Source: UMGS1851 sp900555605 (GTDB lineage Bacteria > Bacillota > Clostridia > UBA1212 > UBA1255). Taken from it: a DNA stretch of 47,295 nucleotides. The number at the start of each line of letters is the position of its first letter. Position 1 is the first letter of the stretch. The stretch spans positions 1 to 47,295 of the forward strand of contig CABROF010000008.1 in NCBI GenBank assembly GCA_902472555.1, written 5' to 3'. The notes under the pieces were generated by a model that saw only the letters and a list, made by a program, of their open reading frames with translations, made no database searches and was not told where the DNA came from. Of the stretch, positions 25,946 to 33,566 are shown piece after piece. A program made the position numbers and the translations under genes.

Positions 25946-26064
25946 AAATAAATCTGTGCAATGAAATTGAACACAGAAAAACATGACTGCGGTAATCCAT
26001 CTTTAAATTGATGTATGAATCCGGAGGAATAACTAATCCGTGTGCCGTCGATTCGGTATGTCAT
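25930..26064 (-). CDS. Small ORF (44 residues) upstream of the RiPP operon
   Basis: Starts MTYRIDGTRISYSSGF and ends FIAQIYLTAQG, with AGAGG 8 bases before the ATG and a perfect -35 hexamer TTGACA at 26140-26145 upstream, though no matching -10 is clear. It has a single cysteine and no similarity to the Cys-rich precursor. Its end overlaps the hairpin at 25901-25945, the arrangement of a leader-peptide/attenuator pair, but it could equally be a chance frame or a remnant. I do not recognise the sequence. Confidence 0.3.
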   Translation of the reverse strand: MTYRIDGTRISYSSGFIHQFKDGLPQSCFSVFNFIAQIYLTAQG

Positions 26065-26200
26065 ATCATAATCCTCTTTACGATTGATTCGTCAAACCAA
26101 TATTTACCTTAAACAAAGGGTATCATAAATTTTCCGTATTGTCAATACATATTAAAGAATAATTCAGGGCTTACTGTAGGTTTGTCATACTTTTTACATG

Positions 26201-26256
26201 ATGTTATATGAAAAAGTAAATGCAACAAAGGGGGCGTTTACTTTTTCATATAACAT
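26201..26256. repeat. Long palindromic element, copy B (island edge)
   Basis: Arms of 23 bases (outer part ATGTTATATGAAAAAGTAAA) pair with one G-T wobble around a 10-base loop AACAAAGGGG. It is the best-preserved copy of the element whose degenerate version is at 2845-2885, in the same orientation. It lies just upstream of the ldh promoter, where the AT-rich island ends. Arm length exceeds an ordinary terminator, and there is no T-run on either side. Confidence 0.8.
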
Positions 26257-26281
26257 TTATGAAAATCTTACAGAAAAACAT

Positions 26282-26310
26282 TTGTAAAACGGAATTATTT
26301 ATGATATCAT
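26282..26310 (+). promoter_or_regulatory. Probable ldh promoter
   Basis: TTGTAA and TATCAT separated by exactly 17 bases, about 107 bases upstream of the ldh start. It is the best sigma-A-like match in the interval, and a hairpin follows directly downstream. Confidence 0.5.
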
Positions 26311-26317
26311 GTTGTAG

Positions 26318-26348
26318 TTTTGCGTCGCGCAGCAGACGCGGCGCAAAA
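26318..26348 (+). promoter_or_regulatory. GC-rich hairpin in the ldh leader
   Basis: Arms TTTTGCGTCGCG and CGCGGCGCAAAA (12 bases, one G-T wobble) enclose 7 bases and start 8 bases after the proposed -10 box. It would sit at the 5' end of the mRNA, where it could stabilise the transcript or act as an operator or attenuator. It stands out as GC-rich within AT-rich surroundings. Confidence 0.5.
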
Positions 26349-26416
26349 TAATATAATATAGTAATCCGTAAATATACATCATTTTATAATACATATAATA
26401 CAGGAGTGGTGGTTGT

Positions 26417-27355
26417 ATGGTAAAAGGCAAAAAAATCGGAATCATCGGAGCAGGAAATGTCGGCGCGACCATCGCCTATACGCTTACAATATTAGGTGTG
26501 GCCTCGGAAATCGTCCTGATTGATATTAATGAAGAGAAAGCCAAGGGCGAAGCCATGGATATTATCCAAGGGACGGCCCTTTGCGGTCCGGTCAGTATTT
26601 ATGCCGGAGATTACAGCTGTCTGAAGCATGCGGACATCGTGGTCATGACGCTCGGCGCGGCAAGGAAGCCCGGTCAGACCCGCATAGACTTAGCACAGGG
26701 AAACGTAAACATTATTAAAAGTATCATTCCAAAAGTCACGGAGTATGCCTCCGATGCAATTTATGTGATTGTAAGTAACCCGGTGGACATTATCACATAT
26801 GCCATTACAAAAATCTCTGGCCTCCCGCAGTGCCGCGTAATCGGCTCCGGGACAATCCTGGATACCAGCAGACTGCGTCAGATTGCTGCTGAGTCCATGG
26901 GCCTGGCGCCCTCCAGCGTACATGCCTATGTCTTCGGAGAACACGGCGACACCGCGGTCATTCCCTGGTCGTTAGCCAGCATCGCAGGGATGCCGGTTCA
27001 CGCGTACTGTGCGCATACCGGACACGATCCGTTAGCGCTTTCCTCGATTGAATCAGATGTCAGGACTTCCGGAGCAAAGGTCATTGGAATGAAAGGCGCA
27101 ACCTATTATGCCATTGCGATCTCCGCTGCACGGATCTGCGAATCCATCCTGCGCGATACGCATTCTATCCTGACCCTGTCCACGCTCCTTCACGGGCAAT
27201 ACGGAATCGACGATGTTTGCCTGAGTTTGCCCTGCGAAATCAGCGTAAAAGGAATCGAACAGGTCATCGCGCCGCCCCTTACGCCGGAGGAAACGGCAAA
27301 GCTCCGCGACAGTGCGGATACCTTAAAAGAAATTATCCGCTCTCTGCATATTTGA
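26417..27355 (+). CDS. ldh: L-lactate dehydrogenase
   Basis: 312 residues, the usual length. NAD-binding GAGNVGAT at 11-18; substrate loop ARKPGQTR, where Gln at position 86 rather than Arg marks lactate over malate dehydrogenase; LDTSRLR near 145-151; catalytic H173 in VFGEHGD. It reduces pyruvate to L-lactate with NADH in the cytoplasm. A good ribosome site (AGGAGTGG) precedes the ATG. It stands alone: its own promoter lies upstream and a hairpin follows. Rhamnose genes start 264 bases downstream, where L-lactaldehyde is produced, but a direct link is speculative. Confidence 0.93.
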   Translation: MVKGKKIGIIGAGNVGATIAYTLTILGVASEIVLIDINEEKAKGEAMDIIQGTALCGPVSIYAGDYSCLKHADIVVMTLGAARKPGQTRIDLAQGNVNIIKSIIPKVTEYASDAIYVIVSNPVDIITYAITKISGLPQCRVIGSGTILDTSRLRQIAAESMGLAPSSVHAYVFGEHGDTAVIPWSLASIAGMPVHAYCAHTGHDPLALSSIESDVRTSGAKVIGMKGATYYAIAISAARICESILRDTHSILTLSTLLHGQYGIDDVCLSLPCEISVKGIEQVIAPPLTPEETAKLRDSADTLKEIIRSLHI

Positions 27356-27363
27356 TTGAAAGC

Positions 27364-27406
27364 GCAAAGCGGCCGTTCTCCCGCAGGGAGCCACGTGCCG
27401 CTTTGC
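27364..27406 (+). terminator. Hairpin after ldh
   Basis: Perfect 10-base arms GCAAAGCGGC and GCCGCTTTGC start 8 bases after the ldh stop. The tail (TGTATAAAAAG) is not T-rich, so termination would be weak or factor-assisted. Confidence 0.5.
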
Positions 27407-27431
27407 TGTATAAAAAGCCGCATGCTTCATT

Positions 27432-27449
27432 CTATTTCCCGGGAAATAG
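27432..27449. promoter_or_regulatory. Perfect 18-base palindrome upstream of the rhamnose genes
   Basis: CTATTTCCCGGGAAATAG is a perfect inverted repeat with no loop, in the interval between ldh and rhaD. This is the shape of a dimeric repressor site. The nearest regulator gene is the RpiR-type one at 29932. No clear promoter hexamers are visible beside it. Confidence 0.4.
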
Positions 27450-27619
27450 GGAAAGCCCGTCATATCAATGTATTTCTGCGCAAATGCCGGCGCTGCCTGC
27501 CGTCAATTTATTCAAAATAAAGCCTTTATCGCCTTTTGAAGATATGGATTTATCTCATTCATTGCCTTCATAATAATCCGGACACAATGTCAAATAGACA
27601 AAGAAGGGATCTCTGCTTT

Positions 27620-28465
27620 ATGAACAATATAATTGACGCCGATTTTATGAAAGAATTCAGAAAAATATCCACCTGCATGTATCACCATAACTGGCATGAA
27701 AAAAACGGAGGGAATATGAGTCTGCTGCTGTCGGAAAGTGAAATCAGACCGTATCTATCCGCGGACCGTGTAATTCGGACCCTTCCGCTGCCCACGGCGA
27801 TTCCTGAAATGGCCGGTGAAATTCTGCTTATTACGGGCACAGGAAAGTATATGAAAAATATTGCCGATAATCCGGAAGAAAACTTAGGCATTATCCGGGT
27901 TTCCCACGATGGAAGCAATTGCGGATTGCTATGGGGATTCAATACCGGCGGTACATTTACCAGTGAAATTATTATGCACTTAGGCGCCCATTATCAGCGC
28001 CGTTTTATCGATAGGAACCAACGGGTCGTTATGCACGCGCACCCTGCGCATATTATCGCTTTAACACACATTCATTCTTTAGATGAAAAGGAATTTTCAA
28101 AAGCACTTTGGAAAACATGCACAGAATGCATTGCGATCTTTCCGGACGGCGTAGGCGTACTGCCCTGGATGGTCAGCAGTACGGCAAATATCGGACTGGT
28201 TTCTGCCGAAAAATTTAAAGAAACCAACGTGGTAATCTGGGCAATGCACGGCATCACCGTAACAGGCAGCTCTTTAGACGAAGCATATGGGATTTTAGAA
28301 ACCGTTGATAAGGCAGCGCAGATTTATCTTGAAACATACGGCAAAAAAAAGGTAAATACTATAACGGATGCATGTTTAAAACAATTAGTAGACACATTTC
28401 ATCTTAAGATCAAAGAGGGCTACCTGAATGAAGAAGGGAACCGGCAAAATGGATCATATGCATAA
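27620..28465 (+). CDS. rhaD: Rhamnulose-1-phosphate aldolase
   Basis: 281 residues, class II zinc aldolase. E116 in TSEIIMHLG, zinc ligands H139 and H141 in MHAHPAHIIALTH, and H210 in WAMHGITV lie at nearly the same positions as E117, H141, H143 and H212 of the E. coli enzyme. It splits L-rhamnulose-1-phosphate into dihydroxyacetone phosphate and L-lactaldehyde. The ATG at 27620 is chosen because the upstream 28 codons have no aldolase character and AAGAAGGG lies before it. It overlaps the next gene, the rhamnulokinase, by about 20-40 bases. Confidence 0.93.
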   Translation: MNNIIDADFMKEFRKISTCMYHHNWHEKNGGNMSLLLSESEIRPYLSADRVIRTLPLPTAIPEMAGEILLITGTGKYMKNIADNPEENLGIIRVSHDGSNCGLLWGFNTGGTFTSEIIMHLGAHYQRRFIDRNQRVVMHAHPAHIIALTHIHSLDEKEFSKALWKTCTECIAIFPDGVGVLPWMVSSTANIGLVSAEKFKETNVVIWAMHGITVTGSSLDEAYGILETVDKAAQIYLETYGKKKVNTITDACLKQLVDTFHLKIKEGYLNEEGNRQNGSYA

Positions 28466-29906
28466 AACAGTACTTGCTTTTGATATCGGCGCTTCCAATG
28501 GCCGCGCAATATTGGGGCGCATAGAAAAGGATCAGCTTCTGATTCAGGAGGTGCATCGTTTTTCCAATGATCCGGTTCAAGTCGGCGATACGCTTTATTG
28601 GGATATTCTAAGGATTTTTTATGAAATCAAGATCGCAGTCAAAAAGGCTCTCGAGGCGGCGCCGGACAGGAGGATCGACAGTATCGGGATTGATACATGG
28701 GGCGTTGATTTTGGTTTTATTGACCAATACGGCAATTTAACAAGCAATCCGGTGCATTATCGTGACGCAAGAACAAACGGCGCGTTAGCGGAAATCGAAA
28801 AGCGCATCTCCAAAAAAGCACTCTACGGACAAAACGGAACACAATTCATGTTTTCCAATACGCTTTATCAATTAATCGGACTGCAGAAGCAGGGCTTTCA
28901 TTTTCCCCGAAATACCGGAACATTGCTTATGATTCCGGATTTATTAATTTATTTTCTCACGGGAAATATTGCCTGCGAGATTACAAATGCCTCTACTACC
29001 CAGTTATTCAGCCCCGAAAGGAATACCTGGTGCTATAATATTATGGATCAACTGTCCATTCCGCGGAATTTATTTGCAGAACCAGTATCCCCCGGAACAT
29101 TCCGCGGTAATATCCGCCCGCAGATCTGCAGCGAAATGAATATGCCGGCCATTCCCGTATATACAGTGGCCGAGCATGATACGGCTTCTGCGGTAGCGGC
29201 GATTCCGTATATGCAGGCGCCTGAAGAATCTGCATATATCAGCTGCGGCACTGCTTCCATTCTCGGCACGGAATGCCCAAAACCTTATTTATCAGGAACC
29301 GCTTATGAAAATAATTTTACAAATGAAATCGGATACGGCGGAACAATCAGACTGGCGAAAAATATTGCGGGGATGTGGCTGTTGCAGGAAAGCAGACGGC
29401 AGTGGGCAAAGGAAGGCAAAAGCTATACCTTCGGCGAGCTTTCCGGGCAAGCGGAGGCAGCAAAACCGGTTCAATGCGTGTTTGATCCCGATGATCCTCG
29501 GTTTATCGCCCCCGGTGATCTTCCCGGACGAATCCGCGGGTTCTGCAGGGAAACCCACCAGCAGATTCCGGAATCCATCGGAGAAACCGTGCGCTGCATC
29601 TATAAAAGTCTTGCGCAAAAGCATGCTGCGCGTGTTAAAACATTAACTGAAATTACCGGTATTTCCTGCAAAACACTTCACTTGATCGGCGGAGGCAGTA
29701 AAGATCCTTTATTCTCCCGCATGCTTGCATCAGCCTGCGGCTGCAGGGTCATCGCAGGCCCCTATGAGGCCGCTGCCATCGGGAACTGTATTGTTCAGCT
29801 GATCACCTTAGGCGCGTTAAAGAATTTGCAGCAGGCACGGGAATTGATATCCCGTTCCGTAACAATTCGTACTTATACGCCGGAGCAGAGGGAGCCGCAG
29901 AGCTGA
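28428..29906 (+). CDS. rhaB: Rhamnulokinase (FGGY family)
   Basis: About 492 residues; start at 28428 or, equally likely, the ATG seven codons later at 28449, both inside rhaD. Phosphate-binding DIGASNGRAILG at the N-terminus, GIDTWGVDFGFID, HYRDARTNG and the C-terminal GGGSKDPLFS identify a sugar kinase of the rhamnulokinase type. It phosphorylates L-rhamnulose with ATP to give the RhaD substrate. Overlap with rhaD implies coupled translation. The rhamnose isomerase and transporter are not in this window. Confidence 0.93.
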   Translation: MKKGTGKMDHMHKTVLAFDIGASNGRAILGRIEKDQLLIQEVHRFSNDPVQVGDTLYWDILRIFYEIKIAVKKALEAAPDRRIDSIGIDTWGVDFGFIDQYGNLTSNPVHYRDARTNGALAEIEKRISKKALYGQNGTQFMFSNTLYQLIGLQKQGFHFPRNTGTLLMIPDLLIYFLTGNIACEITNASTTQLFSPERNTWCYNIMDQLSIPRNLFAEPVSPGTFRGNIRPQICSEMNMPAIPVYTVAEHDTASAVAAIPYMQAPEESAYISCGTASILGTECPKPYLSGTAYENNFTNEIGYGGTIRLAKNIAGMWLLQESRRQWAKEGKSYTFGELSGQAEAAKPVQCVFDPDDPRFIAPGDLPGRIRGFCRETHQQIPESIGETVRCIYKSLAQKHAARVKTLTEITGISCKTLHLIGGGSKDPLFSRMLASACGCRVIAGPYEAAAIGNCIVQLITLGALKNLQQARELISRSVTIRTYTPEQREPQS

Positions 29907-29931
29907 CAGCAAATATGAAAGGAAGTTTAAA

Positions 29932-30780
29932 ATGGGTTATTTTTTGCATTCTCTTGCCAAAATGAAAGAAAAGGCTTCCCCGTCGGATAGAAAAATCATC
30001 CAGTATATTCTGGATAATCCACTGGCTATTTCAAGCTTAAGCATTGATAAATTATCAGAAAAAACAGGAACAAGCTATGCGACCATTTCACGCTTCTGCA
30101 AAAAAATGGGATTTGACGGATTTAAGGATGTCAAGCAGCAGCTTTTGGAAGAGTTAAATGAAGACTATTATATTTACTCCACAGAGGCCGTTGAACACAC
30201 AAAAAAGATCCTACAGATCAAGCAGGAAATCAATAACCTGTATATGAAGATACTAAAAGACTGCCAGGTCAGCATCAAAGAAGAGATCCTTGATAAGGCG
30301 GCGGCAGCCATGATCAATGCGCATGAAATTTATTTTATCGGCCAGGGGACTTCCTCCGTAACGGCAAAGTATGCCTACCTCAAATTCCTGCGCTTAGGCC
30401 TTCCGTGCTCCCATGATGAGGATGTTACTACAATTAAAACAAAAACTTCTATTATGCGTGCAAATGATGTGCTTCTGGCAGTCTCTTCCTCCGGCAGAAC
30501 GAAACCGGTCATAGAGGCTGCTTTAGCCGCACAGCAATCCGGAGCAGCCGTAATCAGTATCACGGATTTTGATATTTCACCTCTATCCAATATTGCGGAT
30601 ATAAAGCTTTCTACTACTTTGCGTGATTTTAGTCAATATCTTAATGAAGATTTTCCCTTGACTGCGGGGCAGATCGAACTGATCGATATTCTGCAGTCCG
30701 TTTGTATCACAAAGCTCAGTTATAACGCCGCCAGGATGCTTAAAATGACAAAGGAACAGGTAAAGACCGAAAAAATCTAA
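29932..30780 (+). CDS. RpiR-family transcriptional regulator
   Basis: 282 residues. N-terminal helix-turn-helix (SIDKLSEKTGTSYATISRFCKKMGFDGF) and a C-terminal SIS sugar-phosphate sensor domain (YFIGQGTSSVTAKYAYLKF, LLAVSSSGRTKPVIEAA). It starts 25 bases after rhaB with a GGAAG site, so it probably belongs to the rhamnose operon and senses a phosphorylated intermediate. Its stop codon shares the four bases CTAA with the stop of the convergent glycosidase gene. Its C-terminus is strikingly like the regulator stump at 14765-14940. Confidence 0.88.
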   Translation: MGYFLHSLAKMKEKASPSDRKIIQYILDNPLAISSLSIDKLSEKTGTSYATISRFCKKMGFDGFKDVKQQLLEELNEDYYIYSTEAVEHTKKILQIKQEINNLYMKILKDCQVSIKEEILDKAAAAMINAHEIYFIGQGTSSVTAKYAYLKFLRLGLPCSHDEDVTTIKTKTSIMRANDVLLAVSSSGRTKPVIEAALAAQQSGAAVISITDFDISPLSNIADIKLSTTLRDFSQYLNEDFPLTAGQIELIDILQSVCITKLSYNAARMLKMTKEQVKTEKI

Positions 30781-32687
30781 CGGATATCATTATTTTTTTG
30801 TACTGCATATGATCCCTGCTGCAAAAGCCTGGCTCTGTGTTGCAGATATTTGATAATCCCCGTCAGATTTACAGCACTCTCCCACGGGCGATAAGGGCTG
30901 GAGTCTGGATTTGAAACTCCGTCGCGATAAAACTCAGACCATACGCCGCAGCTTGTACGCAACTCCAGAAGCTTCCGGAGCACTGCTTCCAGATCGACAT
31001 TTTCCATGCCGGTTAGCAGGTAGAGCCACATACCGTATTCATATCCTACGGTATTTCCCTGACTTGGATGTACAGACTTCTTTCTAAATCCGGCCAGCGC
31101 CAAATCGCGCGCGGCTTTTATTCCAGGAAAAGGACTGTCTACATATCCAGTCATAAGCACCGTGCAGTCCAGATAATGCACAGTGTTGCTTTCCGGTGCT
31201 TTATGGTACCCGTCACCATAGCAATCAATGCATAAATATCCGCCGTCAGAAGTTCTCCGAAGCCAATCTTTGCGATTGCAGCCTACACATACCCCCTGAC
31301 GGCACAACGGCTTCCGGATCCGCTTTATACGGGCGGGCTGATTCGTGCAGATTCGGTTTTCCACGATAAAATTTTTATAAAACAGCCGGCTGCTTTCCGT
31401 CACCTTTTTCCGGCTCTCGCAGATTTCCGCTGCCGGAAGCAAACGATACTTTTCTGCAAGCTCCAAAATTCTTGCAGTACCGGTAATGTAAAGTGCTGTT
31501 GCCTCCATGGAGCCATGGTCCATACAATCTCTGGGGAGAATGCCTCCTGCAATATATGTCTCGTCTCCGTTAAACGGAAGCATGCTTCCCGCCAAATGTT
31601 TTTCCTGTGCTTGAATCAAAAAAGAGATATACGGGCCTTTATCCTGGATAAAGGCAGTATCTCCGGTTTGACTCACATAGTCCGATAGCTCAAGTAAATA
31701 GTAACCAGTTTGCTCTACATCGTCATTTTCATGGCAATGGGCGCAGTTCATGCCTATACCGCTGGCATTCGGCAGATAACCCTTCTCTTTCCACACATTC
31801 ACAAAAAAAGTAATGCATTTTCGCGCTTCTTCATAAAGGCCGACTGCTAAATATCCCCGAATGACGCCGTACATGTCTCTGCCGTATGCTAAACGCCCCA
31901 CCGGAGTGGGCAGAACGCCGCCTTCTGCAGAGGTCTGGGTTTTGAGCGCCACCACGACGCATTCCAGTGTATCCGCCAATTCTTCAGCAAAGGGATGATC
32001 TTTCAGCAGCGGCGTAAAGTCATCCATTTCATCAAAAAGGGTTTTCCAGCGCACTATTTCCTGTGCTTCTACTGCATCAATATCTATAGCGGATATTTTT
32101 TCACTATTCTTAAGGCAATTTTCAAAGCTTTGCATCCCGTTGAAGCCCCCGTCTCCTCCGGTAAACACAAAATACGATTCTCCTGCAGGAAAGCGGACAG
32201 TTTCCCCGTCTAAAAGGATGCCATTGGAAAAAAATGCAAAACAAAATAATTCATAGCTTGTTTTACAGGCCATAAAGATAGGACTTCCATCGGGTATTCG
32301 GAACAATACGGCTGTACAATCCTCCGGCATACTATCCGGCCGAAAATGAGCACCTGTTATCCGATATTGGCTCTCCATTCGAAAGGAAAGCGGTTCCTTT
32401 AAATAAAATCTCCGGAAAAAAAACGGTTCTTCGGGATGCGTAAAATCACACATCAGCCCGATCTCCTGTCCGTCACGTAAAATTTCAGTTTCCCAGATAC
32501 CGGTGCCTTTTCGCCGTCTGCTTTTGGTCCCAATCTTTGCCGACACGCGCAGGGAAAGCGCAGACGGCGCGCTATAGCAAGGAGCAAACAAAGATTCGAT
32601 ATCGGCTCCGTGAATATAACATCCCGCTCTGCCATTTCCGACACAATGGATCCCATCATGATAGGAATCATTCGTTCTGTTTTTCAT
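30777..32687 (-). CDS. Six-hairpin glycosidase-like protein with embedded zinc knuckle
   Basis: 636 residues, no signal peptide. The central part has the repeated helical pattern of (alpha/alpha)6-barrel glycosidases: YGRDMYGVIRGYLAVGLYEEA, ENDDVEQTGYYLLELSDYVSQTGD, SMLPFNGDETYIAGGILP and SMEATALYITGTARILELA. Two CxxC pairs (GVCVGC and YLCIDC) inside one loop form a probable zinc knuckle, uncommon in such enzymes as far as I know. The exact family is not clear; the rhamnose neighbours make a rhamnosidase-like or oligosaccharide-processing role plausible. Its ATG overlaps the stop of the short cupin remnant in ATGA. Confidence 0.5.
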   Translation of the reverse strand: MKNRTNDSYHDGIHCVGNGRAGCYIHGADIESLFAPCYSAPSALSLRVSAKIGTKSRRRKGTGIWETEILRDGQEIGLMCDFTHPEEPFFFRRFYLKEPLSFRMESQYRITGAHFRPDSMPEDCTAVLFRIPDGSPIFMACKTSYELFCFAFFSNGILLDGETVRFPAGESYFVFTGGDGGFNGMQSFENCLKNSEKISAIDIDAVEAQEIVRWKTLFDEMDDFTPLLKDHPFAEELADTLECVVVALKTQTSAEGGVLPTPVGRLAYGRDMYGVIRGYLAVGLYEEARKCITFFVNVWKEKGYLPNASGIGMNCAHCHENDDVEQTGYYLLELSDYVSQTGDTAFIQDKGPYISFLIQAQEKHLAGSMLPFNGDETYIAGGILPRDCMDHGSMEATALYITGTARILELAEKYRLLPAAEICESRKKVTESSRLFYKNFIVENRICTNQPARIKRIRKPLCRQGVCVGCNRKDWLRRTSDGGYLCIDCYGDGYHKAPESNTVHYLDCTVLMTGYVDSPFPGIKAARDLALAGFRKKSVHPSQGNTVGYEYGMWLYLLTGMENVDLEAVLRKLLELRTSCGVWSEFYRDGVSNPDSSPYRPWESAVNLTGIIKYLQHRARLLQQGSYAVQKNNDIR

Positions 32688-32896
32688 GGTGTATCCTCCG
32701 TAACGGGAAAATGCTTTAATAAAACGAGGGGCTCTGTTGTGGAATGATTGCAGATCCGGACGCCTCTGCGTGCAGCATCATTATGCAGGCGCAGCCATCT
32801 TCCCGCTTTGGAAGATCTCCGCGGAACAAAAATCGGTTTCATACGGAAAATGCCCTGTCCATCTTTCAAAACCCGTTTTATTTTTTCCTGTATCAT
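32684..32896 (-). pseudogene. N-terminal remnant of a mannose-6-phosphate-isomerase-like cupin
   Basis: 70 codons from the ATG at 32896, with GAAGGG 7 bases upstream. GIFRMKPIFVPRRSSKAGRW followed by LRLH matches the start of the 420-residue cupin at 3891-5153 (GGVFILKPTWVARTG, then QPGKRLKI). The later RICNHSTTEP resembles a worn version of ERWLASTTFAD. The rest of the cupin is gone, and the frame ends in an ATGA overlap with the glycosidase gene, so translation may still pass to it. It may now serve only as a leader. Confidence 0.45.
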
Positions 32897-32923
32897 TTGA
32901 ATCCCTTCTTTTTCCAAAATCAT

Positions 32924-33191
32924 TCTGATTTCAGCATTTATGCAGTCTTTAGTTTACAAGCGCGCCCTGAAAAAAAACAATATCATAAAAAAGCCTCTTT
33001 CGCGTAAAAATGCAATACATCCGCACCGAAAATCCGATTTATCTTTCCATTGCTCTGACAGAAAGGCCTTTGAGGGGTCTTTTCAAATAAACACACGTAA
33101 AATATTGCCCGTTTATATGATGCGTTTCACGCGGTAGCAGACTGCCGTCCGCTGCCGCTGTCTCACAGATGCGGACATGTTCCTTAAACAC
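32924..33191. other. Intergenic region without recognisable gene
   Basis: Between the cupin remnant and the carrier-protein operon I find no supported gene. It should contain the promoter of the minus-strand glycosidase transcript, but I see no convincing hexamer pair. Confidence 0.4.
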
Positions 33192-33223
33192 AAGCGGACA
33201 ACCCCAAAAGAGGCTGCCCGCTT
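33192..33223 (-). terminator. Hairpin downstream of the MBOAT-FkbH-ACP operon
   Basis: On the minus strand AAGCGGGCAGCC pairs with GGTTGTCCGCTT (12 bases with two wobbles) around an 8-base loop, about 100 bases after the carrier-protein stop. The tail GTGTTTAAGG is only weakly T-rich. Confidence 0.45.
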
Positions 33224-33322
33224 AAAAATACAGTTAAAAAATTTTGCCGGAATAAAGATCTATGCGGCAATCTTCAGCCGCTGGTTTCAGACGCAGGCTT
33301 TTGGGAATCCGCCGGCTGCCCC

Positions 33323-33565
33323 TCAGCCGCGTTTCTGTATGATTTCCGCCATTTCACCAACATTTTTCATGGTGGATACCTCTCCCATTTTAAATCGCAC
33401 CCCAAACTCCTCTTCTACCGCAGCGATCAGCCGGATATGCTCCAGGCTGTCCCAGTCTTCAATATCGTCTGCCGTGGTTTCCGGCCCCACCTCAATCCGC
33501 GCATCATCGAAAACATCACGGAACACTGCGTTCAGTCTTGCATAAATTTCATCCTGCCTCATCAT
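33323..33565 (-). CDS. Acyl carrier protein, partner of the FkbH-like protein
   Basis: 80 residues, acidic, with the phosphopantetheine motif EDWDSLEHIRLI (S40). It begins one base after the FkbH-like stop, with AAGGAG inside that gene's end. FkbH-type proteins are known to load a glyceryl unit from a glycolytic intermediate onto a carrier protein of this kind. With MBOAT and DHHW genes upstream, it probably ferries a short acyl group to the membrane rather than serving fatty acid synthesis. Confidence 0.88.
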   Translation of the reverse strand: MMRQDEIYARLNAVFRDVFDDARIEVGPETTADDIEDWDSLEHIRLIAAVEEEFGVRFKMGEVSTMKNVGEMAEIIQKRG

Positions 33566-33566
33566 T

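Noticed and set aside
25930..26064. The 44-codon ORF as a second RiPP precursor.
   Set aside because: It has one cysteine, no leader similarity to the 34-residue peptide and overlaps a hairpin; it is kept only as a possible leader ORF.
26417..27355. Malate dehydrogenase instead of lactate dehydrogenase.
   Set aside because: The substrate loop carries Gln (ARKPGQTR) where malate enzymes have Arg.
27536..27619. An N-terminal extension of the rhamnulose-1-phosphate aldolase.
   Set aside because: The extra 28 codons have no family character, and the catalytic residues align with E. coli numbering only when the start is at 27620.
30774..30783. Shared CTAA stop codons of the convergent RpiR and glycosidase genes as an antisense control device.
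   Set aside because: Overlapping convergent stops are common in compact genomes, and no hairpin or promoter points to regulation.
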